Positions 52,245 to 61,183 of a stretch of 64,000 nucleotides of DNA are shown here, piece by piece (position 1 is the first letter of the stretch; each line of letters starts with the position of its first letter). A program made the translations under genes and the position numbers. Source of the DNA: Microbacterium nanhaiense (GTDB lineage Bacteria; Actinomycetota; Actinomycetes; Actinomycetales; Microbacteriaceae); contig NZ_BMMQ01000002.1 in the NCBI RefSeq assembly GCF_014646015.1, positions 248,277-312,276 on the forward strand, given 5' to 3'. The notes below the pieces were generated by a model. The model had not been told where the DNA came from. It saw only the letters and a list, made by a program, of their open reading frames with translations, and did not search any database.

Positions 52245-53012
52245 TCAGGCCTGGGTGAGGATGATCGGGCCGTCCTCCGTGATCGCGATGGTGTGCTCGC
52301 TGTGCGCGCCACGGGATCCGTCGGCGCTCGAGAGCGTCCACCCGTCGCGCTGCTCCGTGATGAGTTCGTCGGTCGACTGGAGGAACCACGGCTCGATCGC
52401 GATGACGAGGCCGGGCTTGAGCGGGAAGCCGCGCCCGGCGCGGCCCGCGTTCGGAATGTGGGGGTCGCCGTGCATCGTGCGGCCCACGCCGTGACCACCG
52501 AAGTCGGTGTTGATCTTCAGCCCATCGGCGCGCGCCACCTTGGCGATCGCGGCCGAGATGTCGCCGACCTTGCCGCCGGGCTGGGCAGCCGCGATTCCCG
52601 CGGCGAGGGCGCGTTCGGTGGTGTCGATCAGGGCCAGGTCCTCGGCGCGGGGCGTTCCCACGACGAAGGAGATCGCGGAATCCGCGACCCAGCCGTTGAG
52701 CGACACGGCGAAGTCGAGGGTCAGCAGGTCGCCGTCCTTCAGGGCGTAGTCGAACGGCATGCCGTGCAGCACCGACTCGTTCACGGAAGTGCAGATCACG
52801 TGGCCGAAGGGCCCGGATCCGAAAGAGGGTGCGTAGTCGATGTAGCAGCTCTCGGCACCCGCCCGACGGATGAGCTCGTGTGCGCGCTTGTCGATGTGGA
52901 GCAGGTTCATGCCGACCGTCACCTCGCGCTTGAGGGCCTGCAGGGTTTCGGCGACGAAGCGTCCGACGGGGCGCATCTGCTCGATCTCGGCGGGTGTGCG
53001 CAATTCGATCAT
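52245..53012 (-). CDS. map: Methionine aminopeptidase type I
   Basis: A 255-residue cytoplasmic enzyme removing N-terminal Met from new proteins. All five metal ligands are in place: Asp100, Asp111, His174, Glu207, Glu239; His83 (VLHGMP) is the substrate-binding His. The start ATG 53012 follows AAAGGA. It lacks the N-terminal SH3-binding extension seen in some actinobacterial MetAPs. It is inserted, opposite in strand, between trmD and rplS. Confidence 0.95.
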   Translation of the reverse strand: MIELRTPAEIEQMRPVGRFVAETLQALKREVTVGMNLLHIDKRAHELIRRAGAESCYIDYAPSFGSGPFGHVICTSVNESVLHGMPFDYALKDGDLLTLDFAVSLNGWVADSAISFVVGTPRAEDLALIDTTERALAAGIAAAQPGGKVGDISAAIAKVARADGLKINTDFGGHGVGRTMHGDPHIPNAGRAGRGFPLKPGLVIAIEPWFLQSTDELITEQRDGWTLSSADGSRGAHSEHTIAITEDGPIILTQA

Positions 53013-53127
53013 GGGAGTCCTTTCGCATTTCGTGCGTGTGGGAACCATTCTCGCCGATGGCACCGGGAATGCGCGCATCGGCGGTTTCGCGCAGCTTCGG
53101 AGCTGTGGCAGAATAGTTCTTTGTGCC

Positions 53128-53253
53128 GTGACCGGCGCGCCCGTTGGTGCCTCGGTTGTGACTCTGCCACGGGGGAGTCACGGTCTCGTTCGCCGGGGCC
53201 CACGACGCCGCCTTCTTCATTTCCTTCGGAAGTGATCGGCCCGTGGCGGTCAC
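53128..53253 (+). promoter_or_regulatory. Structured leader of rplS
   Basis: About 150 bases lie between a likely promoter (near TAGTTC, 53113-53118) and rplS. GTGACCG (53128-53134) can pair with CGGTCAC (53247-53253), just upstream of the translation start, and an inner hairpin GTGACTC/GAGTCAC lies at 53158-53181. The fold closes the leader next to the ribosome site, as autogenous ribosomal-protein leaders do. It is prediction by eye only. Confidence 0.4.
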
Positions 53254-53268
53254 AGAGAGCGATTCATC

Positions 53269-53622
53269 ATGAACATCATTGATGCACTCGACGCAGCCTC
53301 GCTGCGTAGCGACATCCCGGAGTTCGGCCCCGGCGACACCGTCAAGGTCCACGTCAACATCGTCGAGGGTAACCGCTCGCGAGTTCAGGTGTTCCAGGGC
53401 GTCGTGATCGGCCGTCAGGGCTCGGGCCTTCGCGAGACGTTCACCGTTCGCAAGATCAGCTTCCAGGTGGGCGTGGAGCGTATGTTCCCCGTTCACTCGC
53501 CGATCATCGACAAGATCGAGGTCATGACCCGCGGTGACGTGCGTCGCGCCAAGATCTACTACCTGCGCGGTCTCACCGGCAAGAAGGCGCGCATCCGCGA
53601 GAAGCGCACCAACAACGCCTGA
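53269..53622 (+). CDS. rplS: 50S ribosomal protein L19
   Basis: A 117-residue ribosomal protein at the interface of the subunits, with the typical [20 protein letters not shown] and [18 protein letters not shown]. It heads the conserved actinobacterial run rplS-lepB-rnhB-DUF2469-yraN-comM-dprA. It has a long structured leader and is followed by a hairpin. Confidence 0.97.
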   Translation: MNIIDALDAASLRSDIPEFGPGDTVKVHVNIVEGNRSRVQVFQGVVIGRQGSGLRETFTVRKISFQVGVERMFPVHSPIIDKIEVMTRGDVRRAKIYYLRGLTGKKARIREKRTNNA

Positions 53623-53640
53623 TTCCGGTCAGATTCATAG

Positions 53641-53676
53641 CGAACGCCCCGCGCCGCCTCCGGCGCGGGGCGTTCG
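53641..53676 (+). terminator. Hairpin after rplS
   Basis: CGAACGCCCCGCGCCG (53641-53656) pairs perfectly with 53661-53676 around CCTC. The T tract is weak, so termination may be partial. Confidence 0.75.
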
Positions 53677-53697
53677 TCGTATGGGAGCCTAAAAGTG

Positions 53698-54435
53698 ATG
53701 ACAACAGAAGCAGGATCGTCCCCGTCCCCTGAGCGTTCTCGCGGACGGGGTTTTCTCACGTTCCTGCGCGACGTCGTCGTGATCGTCGTCGTCGCGGTAC
53801 TCGTCTCCGTGCTCATCAAGACGTTCGTCGTGCGGTCGTTCTACATTCCCTCCGAATCGATGGAGAACACCCTTCTCGTCGACGACAAAATCCTCGTCGA
53901 CGAGCTCACACCGAAGTTCGGCGGGTACCACCGCGGCGACGTCATCGTGTTCGCGGATCCGGGCGGATGGCTGGACGGCGCGAGCGCACCGCAGCCGGGC
54001 GGCGTCACAGGCGCCATCGACTGGGCGCTCTCAGCCGTCGGCCTGAGCGCATCGGACTCGGACGAGCACCTCGTCAAGCGCCTCATCGGTCTGCCCGGCG
54101 ACCACATCACGTGCTGCAACGAGCTCGGGCAGCTCGTGATCAACGGCGCCGGAATCGACGAGTCGGATTACCTGCGGTTGCCCGCGGGATCCTCGCTCGC
54201 GTCGAAGGTCGATTTCGACGTCGTCGTCCCGGACGGCATGGTCTGGGTCATGGGCGACAACCGCAACAACTCGCGCGATTCGCGCTTCCACAACACCCAG
54301 CCGGGCGGTGGTTTCGTACCGATCGACGACATCGTCGGACGCGTCGCGCTGCGCACCTGGCCGCTCAGCACGTTCGGGCCGCTCGAGAACCAGACCTCGG
54401 TCTTCCGGGGGGTTCCCGAGGGGACGGGCGAATGA
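53698..54435 (+). CDS. lepB: Signal peptidase I
   Basis: Membrane-anchored serine protease (245 residues) that cleaves secretory signal peptides outside the membrane. One N-terminal helix (about 24-42) is followed by the catalytic region SFYIPSESMENTLL with Ser54, the Lys in VKRLIGLPGDHI and GDNRNNSRDSR. The start is the ATG at 53698 or the GTG three bases before it. The stop overlaps the rnhB start by four bases. Confidence 0.95.
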   Translation: MTTEAGSSPSPERSRGRGFLTFLRDVVVIVVVAVLVSVLIKTFVVRSFYIPSESMENTLLVDDKILVDELTPKFGGYHRGDVIVFADPGGWLDGASAPQPGGVTGAIDWALSAVGLSASDSDEHLVKRLIGLPGDHITCCNELGQLVINGAGIDESDYLRLPAGSSLASKVDFDVVVPDGMVWVMGDNRNNSRDSRFHNTQPGGGFVPIDDIVGRVALRTWPLSTFGPLENQTSVFRGVPEGTGE

Positions 54436-55100
54436 GCGCGATTTCGCCCACGCTCGAGCTCGAACGACGGCTTCTCGAGGAGTTCCCCTTCGTGATCGGC
54501 CTCGACGAGGTTGGCCGGGGCGCACTCGCGGGGCCCGTCACGGTCGGTGCGAGCATCATCGACGCAGACGTCGCCCGCGGCGAGGTGCCGGACGGACTGC
54601 GCGACTCGAAGCTCGTCTCCGAGAAGCGGCGCCCCGAGGTGGCGGAGCGGACCGCGGCGTGGGTGCGCGGCACGGCCCTCGGCTGGGCGACGCCCGGAGA
54701 GGTCGACGAGCGCGGGATCCTCGGAGCGCTGGGGCTCGCCGCGCTCCGCGCCATCATCGGCCTGCGCGAACAGGGATTTCCCGTCGAGTCGGCCGTGCAC
54801 CTGCTGGACGGCGACCGGGACTACCTCTCCCGCGTGGCGTTCGACCAGCTCGGAAGGTTGGACGTGCGCACCGTGGTGAAGGGCGACCGCGACCGCGCGG
54901 CGATCTCCGCGGCGTCCATCGCGGCGAAGGTCGCCCGTGACGCACTGATGGTCGGCCTGCACGAGGGATTCGAGGCGTACGCCTGGGATCGAAACAAGGG
55001 CTACGCGAGCGCCGCGCACCGTGAGGCGATCCGGGCGCACGGGCTCACGGCACACCACCGGCAGTCGTGGGCGATCGCCCCCGCCCCGCCGCTTTTCTGA
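54432..55100 (+). CDS. rnhB: Ribonuclease HII
   Basis: A 222-residue nuclease that nicks RNA in RNA-DNA hybrids and removes misincorporated ribonucleotides. The signature GLDEVGRGALAGPV has catalytic Asp25 and Glu26, followed by LRDSKLVSEKRR and the later DRD metal residues. It is coupled to lepB by an ATGA overlap. Confidence 0.95.
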   Translation: MSAISPTLELERRLLEEFPFVIGLDEVGRGALAGPVTVGASIIDADVARGEVPDGLRDSKLVSEKRRPEVAERTAAWVRGTALGWATPGEVDERGILGALGLAALRAIIGLREQGFPVESAVHLLDGDRDYLSRVAFDQLGRLDVRTVVKGDRDRAAISAASIAAKVARDALMVGLHEGFEAYAWDRNKGYASAAHREAIRAHGLTAHHRQSWAIAPAPPLF

Positions 55101-55132
55101 ATGCGAGGGCGACCTCGTAGGATAGGACGACC

Positions 55133-55459
55133 ATGGATGAGGATGCTTTCGAGGAGTTCGACCGCGAGCTCGAGCTCGCACTGTACCGCGAGTATCGCGA
55201 CATCGTCGGCCAATTCCAGTACGTCGTCGAGACGGAGCGTCGGTTCTACCTCGCCAACGAGGTCGGTGTCGTCCGTCATGACACGGAGCACGATTTCTAC
55301 TTCGAGATCACGATGCGAGACGTCTGGGTGTGGGACATCTACCGCGCCAACCGCTTCGTCACGAGCGTGCGGGTGTTGACGTTCAAGGACGTCAACGTCG
55401 AGGAGCTCTCGCGCGGCGAGTTCAAGCTCCCCGACGACATGTCCCTCGACAAGCCCTGA
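55133..55459 (+). CDS. DUF2469 family protein
   Basis: A 108-residue acidic cytoplasmic protein with the family's conserved DLYREYRDIVGQF-like core (ALYREYRDIVGQFQYVVETE) and DVWVWDIYRANRFV. The function is unknown, but the gene always sits between rnhB and yraN in actinobacteria. A TAGGAT hexamer at 55118-55123 gives at most a very short leader. Confidence 0.92.
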   Translation: MDEDAFEEFDRELELALYREYRDIVGQFQYVVETERRFYLANEVGVVRHDTEHDFYFEITMRDVWVWDIYRANRFVTSVRVLTFKDVNVEELSRGEFKLPDDMSLDKP

Positions 55460-55558
55460 TCGCCGTCAGCGCGTCCACAGCCCGCTGATCCGCCGGATCT
55501 CTCCACATCGCGAGGGTTTCCCGGGCGAAGGGTCCGTCGTCTCCGGCACCGTGGTGGC

Positions 55559-55921
55559 ATGAGCCACAACACGACCCTCGGCCGCGCGGGCGAGCAGCGC
55601 GCCGCCGAGCACCTCCGCGACGACGGCTACGCGATCGTCGATCGCAATTGGCGCTGCTCCGACGGCGAGATCGATCTCGTCGTCACACGGGACAACGTGC
55701 TCGCAATCGTCGAGGTGAAGACCCGAACGAGCCGGCGATACGGCCATCCGCTCGAGGCGCTCGACCGCGCGAAGATCGACCGTCTGTGGCGGCTCGCGAT
55801 GATGTGGGCGCGGACCCACCCCGACATCGCGCGCGGCCGGCGCATCCGGGTCGATGCGGTCGCGGTCATCGGCGCGGATCCGGGGTCGGGGTCGCTCGAG
55901 CACCTGGTGGCGCTCTCGTGA
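55559..55921 (+). CDS. yraN: UPF0102 protein YraN, nuclease-like
   Basis: A 120-residue protein with a PD-(D/E)xK nuclease-like core: GRAGEQRAAEHL, then DGEIDLVV and AIVEVKTR. The family is thought to act on DNA, possibly in recombination or uptake. Its stop overlaps the comM start (GTGA), and it lies upstream of comM and dprA, two genes of DNA uptake and processing. Confidence 0.92.
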   Translation: MSHNTTLGRAGEQRAAEHLRDDGYAIVDRNWRCSDGEIDLVVTRDNVLAIVEVKTRTSRRYGHPLEALDRAKIDRLWRLAMMWARTHPDIARGRRIRVDAVAVIGADPGSGSLEHLVALS

Positions 55922-57456
55922 TCGTGGTGCGGACGTGGGCGGTCGCGCTCACGGGCCTGCGCGGCGAGCTCATCGAGGTCGAGGCCGACATCACCCAACA
56001 CAAGCCCGACTTTCGACTCATCGGAATGCCGGACAAGGCGCTCGGCGAGGCGGTGCGGCGCGTCACGAACGCGTGTGAGAACAGCGGCCTCGCCCTTCCC
56101 GATCGTCGACTCACGGTGAACCTGTCGCCGGCCAGCCTGCCGAAGCAGGGCTCCGGCTTCGATCTCGCGGTCGCGCTTGCGGCCGTGGCGACGGACGGCC
56201 GGCTCGACCCGGAATCCCTGGTACGTGCCGTGCACATCGGCGAGCTGGGCCTTGACGGCCGGGTGCGGGCCGTCCCCGGCGTTCTCCCGGCGGTGCTCGC
56301 GGCCGTCGCCGCCGGGCGCACACGAATCGTGGTCCCGGAGGCCAATCGCGCCGAGGCCGAGCTCGTCGGGGGCGCCGACGTCGTCGGGGTGCGCACGCTC
56401 GCGGAAGCGGCGAGACTGCACGGCGCCGACGTCGACGACCCGGTCCTCGAGGGCCCGCGCGGAGAAGATCCCGCCGAGACCGCGCCCGGCGGTGACGGCG
56501 GCGACGCGCTCGACCTCGCGGACGTGGTCGGTCAGCCCGAGGCGGTCGAGGCGCTCGTGGTCGCCGCGGCGGGAGGCCATCACCTGCTGATGTCGGGTCC
56601 CCCGGGCGCGGGCAAGACGATGCTCGCCCGCCGCCTTCCCGGGATCCTCCCCGCGCTCGACGACGAGTCCGCGCTGGAGGTCGCATCCGTGCGCTCGCTC
56701 TGCGGGGAGCCCGTGCGGGCCCTCACGCGCACGCCGCCCTTCGAGGCACCGCATCACTCGGCGAGCCTCGCGGCGCTGGTCGGCGGTGGATCCCGAAAGG
56801 CCAGCCCCGGTGCCATCGCGCGCGCCTCGCGCGGTGTGCTCTTCATCGACGAGGTGGCGGAGGCCCCTCGCTCGGTTCTCGACGCGCTGCGCCAGCCGCT
56901 CGAGAGCGGGACGATCTCGATCCACCGTGCGGGGTTCGTCGCCAGTTTCCCCGCGCGCTTCCAATTGGTGCTCGCGTGCAACCCATGCCCGTGCGGTGAA
57001 TTCGGAACGACCGGCGGCACCTGCACGTGTTCGCCCGCGGAGGTGCGACGATACGCGGGAAAGATCTCGGGACCGCTCCTCGACCGGGTCGATATCGACC
57101 TGCGGATGCAGAGGGTCTCGCGCATAGACGACGACAAGCGCGGAGCCGTCTCCAGCAGTGACGCGCGTGCTCGCGTGACCGACGCTCGTCGACGGGCCGC
57201 GGAGCGGCTCGCGGGAACACCGTGGCGGACGAACGCCCAGGTGCCCGGCACGTGGCTTCGGGAAGGGCCACGCAGGCTCTCCGGCACCGCGCGGATCACG
57301 CTCGACGGCGCGCTCGAGCGCGGCCTCGTGACGTTGCGCACCTACGACAGGGTCACGCGCGTCGCGTGGACGATCGCGGATCTCGCGGGCCGTGACGAAC
57401 CCAACGCGAACGACGTGGGACGGGCGCTGTTCCTCAAGAAGGGGGTGTCGGCATGA
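55918..57456 (+). CDS. comM: YifB/ComM-family AAA+ ATPase (Mg chelatase-like)
   Basis: A 512-residue protein: N-terminal Lon-like domain (1-170) and an AAA+ domain with Walker A GPPGAGKTM, Walker B LFIDEVAEA and the cysteine-rich CNPCPCGEFGTTGGTCTC. ComM is a branch-migration helicase used in natural transformation in other bacteria. It is translated in step with yraN and dprA through four-base overlaps. Confidence 0.93.
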   Translation: MIVVRTWAVALTGLRGELIEVEADITQHKPDFRLIGMPDKALGEAVRRVTNACENSGLALPDRRLTVNLSPASLPKQGSGFDLAVALAAVATDGRLDPESLVRAVHIGELGLDGRVRAVPGVLPAVLAAVAAGRTRIVVPEANRAEAELVGGADVVGVRTLAEAARLHGADVDDPVLEGPRGEDPAETAPGGDGGDALDLADVVGQPEAVEALVVAAAGGHHLLMSGPPGAGKTMLARRLPGILPALDDESALEVASVRSLCGEPVRALTRTPPFEAPHHSASLAALVGGGSRKASPGAIARASRGVLFIDEVAEAPRSVLDALRQPLESGTISIHRAGFVASFPARFQLVLACNPCPCGEFGTTGGTCTCSPAEVRRYAGKISGPLLDRVDIDLRMQRVSRIDDDKRGAVSSSDARARVTDARRRAAERLAGTPWRTNAQVPGTWLREGPRRLSGTARITLDGALERGLVTLRTYDRVTRVAWTIADLAGRDEPNANDVGRALFLKKGVSA

Positions 57457-58604
57457 GCGCGGTCCGGGGCGATCTGTGCGACGACGCCACCGCCGAGCTC
57501 GCGGCGCGCTGGGCGGGACGTCCCGTGTCGCGGGAGACCCTCGCCCGCGTGGCATGGTCGGTGCTCGTGGAGCCGGGCGACTCGGTGGCCGGCGCGCTCA
57601 TCGCGCGCGAGGGCGCGGCCGAGGCACTCTCACGCATACGGGCGGGCGGCGCCGACGACGAGCCGCAGCTCGCGCAGGCGATGGCGAGGTGGGCGCCGCG
57701 CTGGCAGCCGGCTCTCGTGCACGCCGCGATCGAGCAGGCCGCGCGGCGCGGGATCCGCCTCGTCGTTCCGGGCGACGACGCCTGGCCACACGGCCTCGAC
57801 GACCTCGGCCCGCACGCACCGGTGTGCCTGTGGGTGCGCGGGGAAACCGAGGCGCTCGCGGCCCGAACGGCGGTGTCGCTCGTCGGCGCTCGGAGCGCGA
57901 CGCCGTATGGCGAGCACGTCGCGGGGCTGATCGCGGCGGAGCTCGCGCGCGCGGGCGTCGCCGTGGTCTCGGGCGCGGCGTACGGCATTGACGGTGCCGC
58001 GCACCGTTCGGCGCTGCAGGTCGGCGGGGCCACGATCGCCTTCGTCGCCGGCGGCGTCGACCGTGTCTACCCCTCGGGGCACGCGAACCTGTTTCAGCAG
58101 ATATCCGAGAGCGGGGCGGTCGTGGCGGAGTGCCCGCCCGGCACGACGCCGACGCGCTGGCGCTTTCTCGCACGCAACCGGCTGATCGCGGCCTTCAGCG
58201 GCGCCACAGTCGTCGTCGAGGCCGGCTACCGGAGCGGGAGCATCAACACGGCGGGCCATGCCGCGAGCCTGGGCCGGGCGCTCGGGGCGGTCCCCGGGCC
58301 CGTGACGAGCAGCACGTCCGCGGGTTGTCACCGATTGCTGCGGGACTACGACGCGGTCTGCGTCACGGGCCCGGACGATGTGAAGGAGCTGCTGGGCTTC
58401 GACGGGGAGCCGAGGGCACTCGCGTACGAGTCAGCCGAGTCGGTTCGCCTGGCGGATGCGCTGAGTAATCGCCGCGCGCGCACCGTCGCCGAGTTGGCGC
58501 AGCGCAGCGGGCTGGCGCCGGCAGACGTGGAGGCGGCGCTGGGGATCCTCGTGCTTTCGGGCGCCGTCGCGGAGCGGCCCGGCGGGTGGATCCTCACGCG
58601 CTGA
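57453..58604 (+). CDS. dprA: DNA processing protein DprA
   Basis: A 383-residue DNA-binding protein that loads RecA on incoming single strands. The Rossmann fold carries VGARSATPYG, then SGAAYGIDGAAH and the region GTTPTRWRFLARNRLIAAFS. A C-terminal winged helix (about 325-383) matches DprA/Smf proteins. It starts with an ATGA overlap to comM and ends two bases from the convergent xerC stop. Confidence 0.93.
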   Translation: MSAVRGDLCDDATAELAARWAGRPVSRETLARVAWSVLVEPGDSVAGALIAREGAAEALSRIRAGGADDEPQLAQAMARWAPRWQPALVHAAIEQAARRGIRLVVPGDDAWPHGLDDLGPHAPVCLWVRGETEALAARTAVSLVGARSATPYGEHVAGLIAAELARAGVAVVSGAAYGIDGAAHRSALQVGGATIAFVAGGVDRVYPSGHANLFQQISESGAVVAECPPGTTPTRWRFLARNRLIAAFSGATVVVEAGYRSGSINTAGHAASLGRALGAVPGPVTSSTSAGCHRLLRDYDAVCVTGPDDVKELLGFDGEPRALAYESAESVRLADALSNRRARTVAELAQRSGLAPADVEAALGILVLSGAVAERPGGWILTR

Positions 58605-58605
58605 C

Positions 58606-59505
58606 TTACGCGCGCGGGTGGGCCTGGCGGTACGCCGCGGCCAGTCGCTCGCTCGACACGTGCGTGTACACCTGCGTCGTGCCGAGGCTGGCGTGGCCGA
58701 GGAACTCCTGCACGGCCCGAAGGTCGGCGCCGCCATCGAGGAGGTGTGTCGCGGCCGAGTGGCGGAGCGAGTGCGGGCCCGCGGCGCCTCCGACGAGCGG
58801 TCCGACGGTGCGGGCGACCAGGTCGTAGGCGGCTCGCGGGCCGAGCCGCGCGCCGCGAGCACCGAGGAATAGCGCCGGGGTCGAGCGTTCGTTCCGCGTT
58901 GCCAGTGCGGGGCGCCCCCGCGTCAGGTATGCCTCGATCGCGCGGCGTGCGGGCGCGCCGAAGGGCACGACGCGCTCCTTCGAGCCCTTGCCGAGTACGC
59001 GGGCGGTCGCGCGCGACAGGTCGACGTCGTCGATGTCGAGGCCGCACAGTTCCGACACTCGGATGCCGGATCCATAGAGCAGCTCGAGCACGGCGTGGTC
59101 GCGCAGCGCGACGGGTTCGCCCTCGGCCGCCGCGGATGCGGCGCGGCGGAGCATGTCGTCGAGCCCGGATGCCGTCGCAACGCGGGGGAGATGTCGCCCC
59201 TTCTTCGGGGTGACGAGGCGCAAGCTCGGGTCAGACTCGACGAGTCCCTCATCGAGCGCCCAGCCGAAGAAGCCCCGCGCCGACGATGTACGACGGGCCA
59301 GGGTCGAGCGTGCATCGCCGCGCTGCGACGCCCGCCAGAGCCATTCGCGCAGCATCTCGATGTCGACGCCGGCAAGCTCGCGGTCGCCGATCGTGGTCAC
59401 GAGGTCGACGAGGTCGGCGCGATACGCGCGGACCGTCGCGGGCGAGAGCCGGCGCACACGATCGAGGTGGACCGTGAACCGTTGGGCCGCGTCGGAGAGG
59501 AGCAC
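58606..59505 (-). CDS. xerC: Tyrosine recombinase XerC-like
   Basis: A 299-residue recombinase that resolves chromosome dimers at dif sites. All catalytic residues are present: Arg149 (GSGIRVSEL), Lys173 (LGKGSK), His245 and Arg248 (HSLRHSAATH), His271 and Tyr280 (HASLGTTQVYTH). The N-terminal SAM-like domain covers 1-95. The start is GTG, with CAGACT six bases upstream overlapping GGAGGG. It lies 18 bases after the M23 gene on the same strand. Confidence 0.93.
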   Translation of the reverse strand: MLLSDAAQRFTVHLDRVRRLSPATVRAYRADLVDLVTTIGDRELAGVDIEMLREWLWRASQRGDARSTLARRTSSARGFFGWALDEGLVESDPSLRLVTPKKGRHLPRVATASGLDDMLRRAASAAAEGEPVALRDHAVLELLYGSGIRVSELCGLDIDDVDLSRATARVLGKGSKERVVPFGAPARRAIEAYLTRGRPALATRNERSTPALFLGARGARLGPRAAYDLVARTVGPLVGGAAGPHSLRHSAATHLLDGGADLRAVQEFLGHASLGTTQVYTHVSSERLAAAYRQAHPRA

Positions 59506-59523
59506 CCCTCCAGTCTGCCCTGG

Positions 59524-60054
59524 TCACGAGCAGCACGGCAGTAGCACGGGCCGTTCGACGGCGCCGAGAAGGGCGAGGGGATTGATGTACTCCCCGTCGA
59601 GGCGGGCGCCCAGGTGGAGCGATCCGTGCGCGGCGTGCCCGCCGACGGCGAGGGAACCGACGACCTCGCCGCGTGCGACGACATCGCCGGGGGAGAGATC
59701 GCTGTCCACGGGCTCGAGCGTAGACACGAGACCCCCTCCGTGATCGATGGTGATCAGAGGCCGGTCGACGACGACACCGCGGAACGCCACCGCGCCGTCG
59801 GCGGGTGAGACGATGTCGGAGCCCGCGACGGCGATGTCGATGCCGCGGTGGCCCGCCTCGTATGGCGTGGGTGGTTGTTCGTACGCCCGCACGACGCGCG
59901 CGACGCCCCCGGGCCACGCCCACTTCTGTGCGTCGTCCTCCGCAGCTGCGGACACGGATCCGCCCGCCGCGACGCAGAACGCCAGCAGCGCCGCCAGCAG
60001 GATCCGTCGTCTGCCCCGCCGTCGGGCGTTCTCCGAGCAGTGCCTCGTGTTCAT
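59524..60054 (-). CDS. Secreted M23/LytM-type protein with an incomplete HxH motif
   Basis: A 176-residue protein with a basic N-terminus and a signal peptide (about 17-38, cleavage near VSAAA). The LytM core has His69 and Asp73 (GHRGIDIA) and His147 in GSLHLGARL. The first His of the usual HxH is Ser145, so the metal ligands may be complete but the general base is missing. Related actinobacterial proteins also deviate here. It may bind or regulate cell wall rather than cut it. A longer start at 60246 is unlikely because it would run over the rpsB promoter. Confidence 0.85.
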   Translation of the reverse strand: MNTRHCSENARRRGRRRILLAALLAFCVAAGGSVSAAAEDDAQKWAWPGGVARVVRAYEQPPTPYEAGHRGIDIAVAGSDIVSPADGAVAFRGVVVDRPLITIDHGGGLVSTLEPVDSDLSPGDVVARGEVVGSLAVGGHAAHGSLHLGARLDGEYINPLALLGAVERPVLLPCCS

Positions 60055-60175
60055 GGGGCTACGATGACGCAGGCCACAATCGCGCGCTCGTCGAGCGCGA
60101 GGATTGGGGAGAAAACCCCGCGATTCGTGCCCTGTGGGCACGCTGATGCGCACCGCGACGACCGCCTCGGTGCTG

Positions 60176-60343
60176 TATAGTGAGGGGTGCATCCCGCTCG
60201 TCGGGATGACTTCGCGTGTCTGTACGGCTTCGGCCGGGCACATCACCCATCGGTCCCTCGCAGGAGGGCGGGTGCGTGTCGGACACCAGGCTCGCCGGCG
60301 CTCGCCGGCAACTCAACCGCAACCGGCACACCATCGGTGTGCC
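60176..60343 (+). promoter_or_regulatory. Promoter and structured leader of rpsB
   Basis: TATAGT (60176-60181) is the likely -10 and begins the 180-base leader. Features in order: hairpin CATCCCG/CGGGATG (60190-60208), palindrome GTGTC-G-GACAC near 60276-60286, tandem 10-mers GCTCGCCGGC at 60290-60309, and hairpin GGCACACC/GGTGTGCC (60325-60343) just before the AAGGAG site. Such leaders often mediate autogenous control by S2. One leader segment also copies an rpsB coding segment. Nothing else was seen in the 308 bases between the M23 gene and rpsB. Confidence 0.6.
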
Positions 60344-60362
60344 CTGATTCAAGGAGACGACC

Positions 60363-61154
60363 ATGGCCGTCGTTACCATTCGCCAGCTGCTCGACAGCGG
60401 CGTGCACTTCGGACACCAGACCCGCCGGTGGAACCCGAAGGTGAAGCGCTTCATCCTGACGGAGCGCTCGGGCATTCACATCATCGACCTGCAGCAGTCG
60501 CTCGGCTTCATCGACGCCGCGTACGACTTCGTCAAGGAGACCGTCGCCCGCGGCGGTACGATCCTCTTCGTCGGAACCAAGAAGCAGGCTCAGGAAGTCC
60601 TCGCCGAGCAGGCGACGCGCGTGGGTCAGCCCTACGTCAACGAGCGCTGGCTCGGTGGCCTCCTCACCAACTTCCAGACGGTGTCGAAGCGTCTGGCCCG
60701 CATGAAGGAGCTCGAGGAGCTCGACTTCGAGAACCCCGCCGAGTCGGGCTTCACGAAGAAGGAGCTTCTGCTCAAGAAGCGCGAGCTCGACAAGCTGCAC
60801 AAGTCGCTGGGCGGCATCCGCAACCTCACGAAGGCCCCCTCGGCCCTCTGGGTTGTCGACGCGAAGCGCGAGCACCTCGCCATCGACGAGGCGCGCAAGC
60901 TGAACATCCCGGTCATCGGCATCCTCGACACGAACGTCGACCCCGACGACCTCGCCTACCCGATCCCCGGCAACGACGACGCGATCCGTTCGGTCGCGCT
61001 CCTCACCCGCATCATCGCGGACGCCGCCGCAGAGGGTCTTCAGCTCAAGCACAACCCCACCGAGGGTGCCGCTGAGCCGCTCGCCGAGTGGGAGCAGGAG
61101 CTCCTCGCGGGCGAGAACGCCGAGGCTCCGGCCGAGGCTCCCGCAGCCGAGTAA
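60363..61154 (+). CDS. rpsB: 30S ribosomal protein S2
   Basis: A 263-residue ribosomal protein. The start [20 protein letters not shown], the [12 protein letters not shown] segment and the [18 protein letters not shown] region are diagnostic. It has an Ala/Glu-rich tail of about 20 residues. The ATG follows AAGGAG. It begins the conserved rpsB-tsf pair, with tsf 29 bases downstream. Confidence 0.97.
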   Translation: MAVVTIRQLLDSGVHFGHQTRRWNPKVKRFILTERSGIHIIDLQQSLGFIDAAYDFVKETVARGGTILFVGTKKQAQEVLAEQATRVGQPYVNERWLGGLLTNFQTVSKRLARMKELEELDFENPAESGFTKKELLLKKRELDKLHKSLGGIRNLTKAPSALWVVDAKREHLAIDEARKLNIPVIGILDTNVDPDDLAYPIPGNDDAIRSVALLTRIIADAAAEGLQLKHNPTEGAAEPLAEWEQELLAGENAEAPAEAPAAE

Positions 61155-61183
61155 TCGACACCTAGAGCAAAGGGAAGCCACCC

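Noticed and set aside
58606..59505. Phage-type integrase instead of XerC
   Set aside because: The size, the chromosomal context beside dprA and rpsB, and the absence of phage genes fit the housekeeping recombinase.
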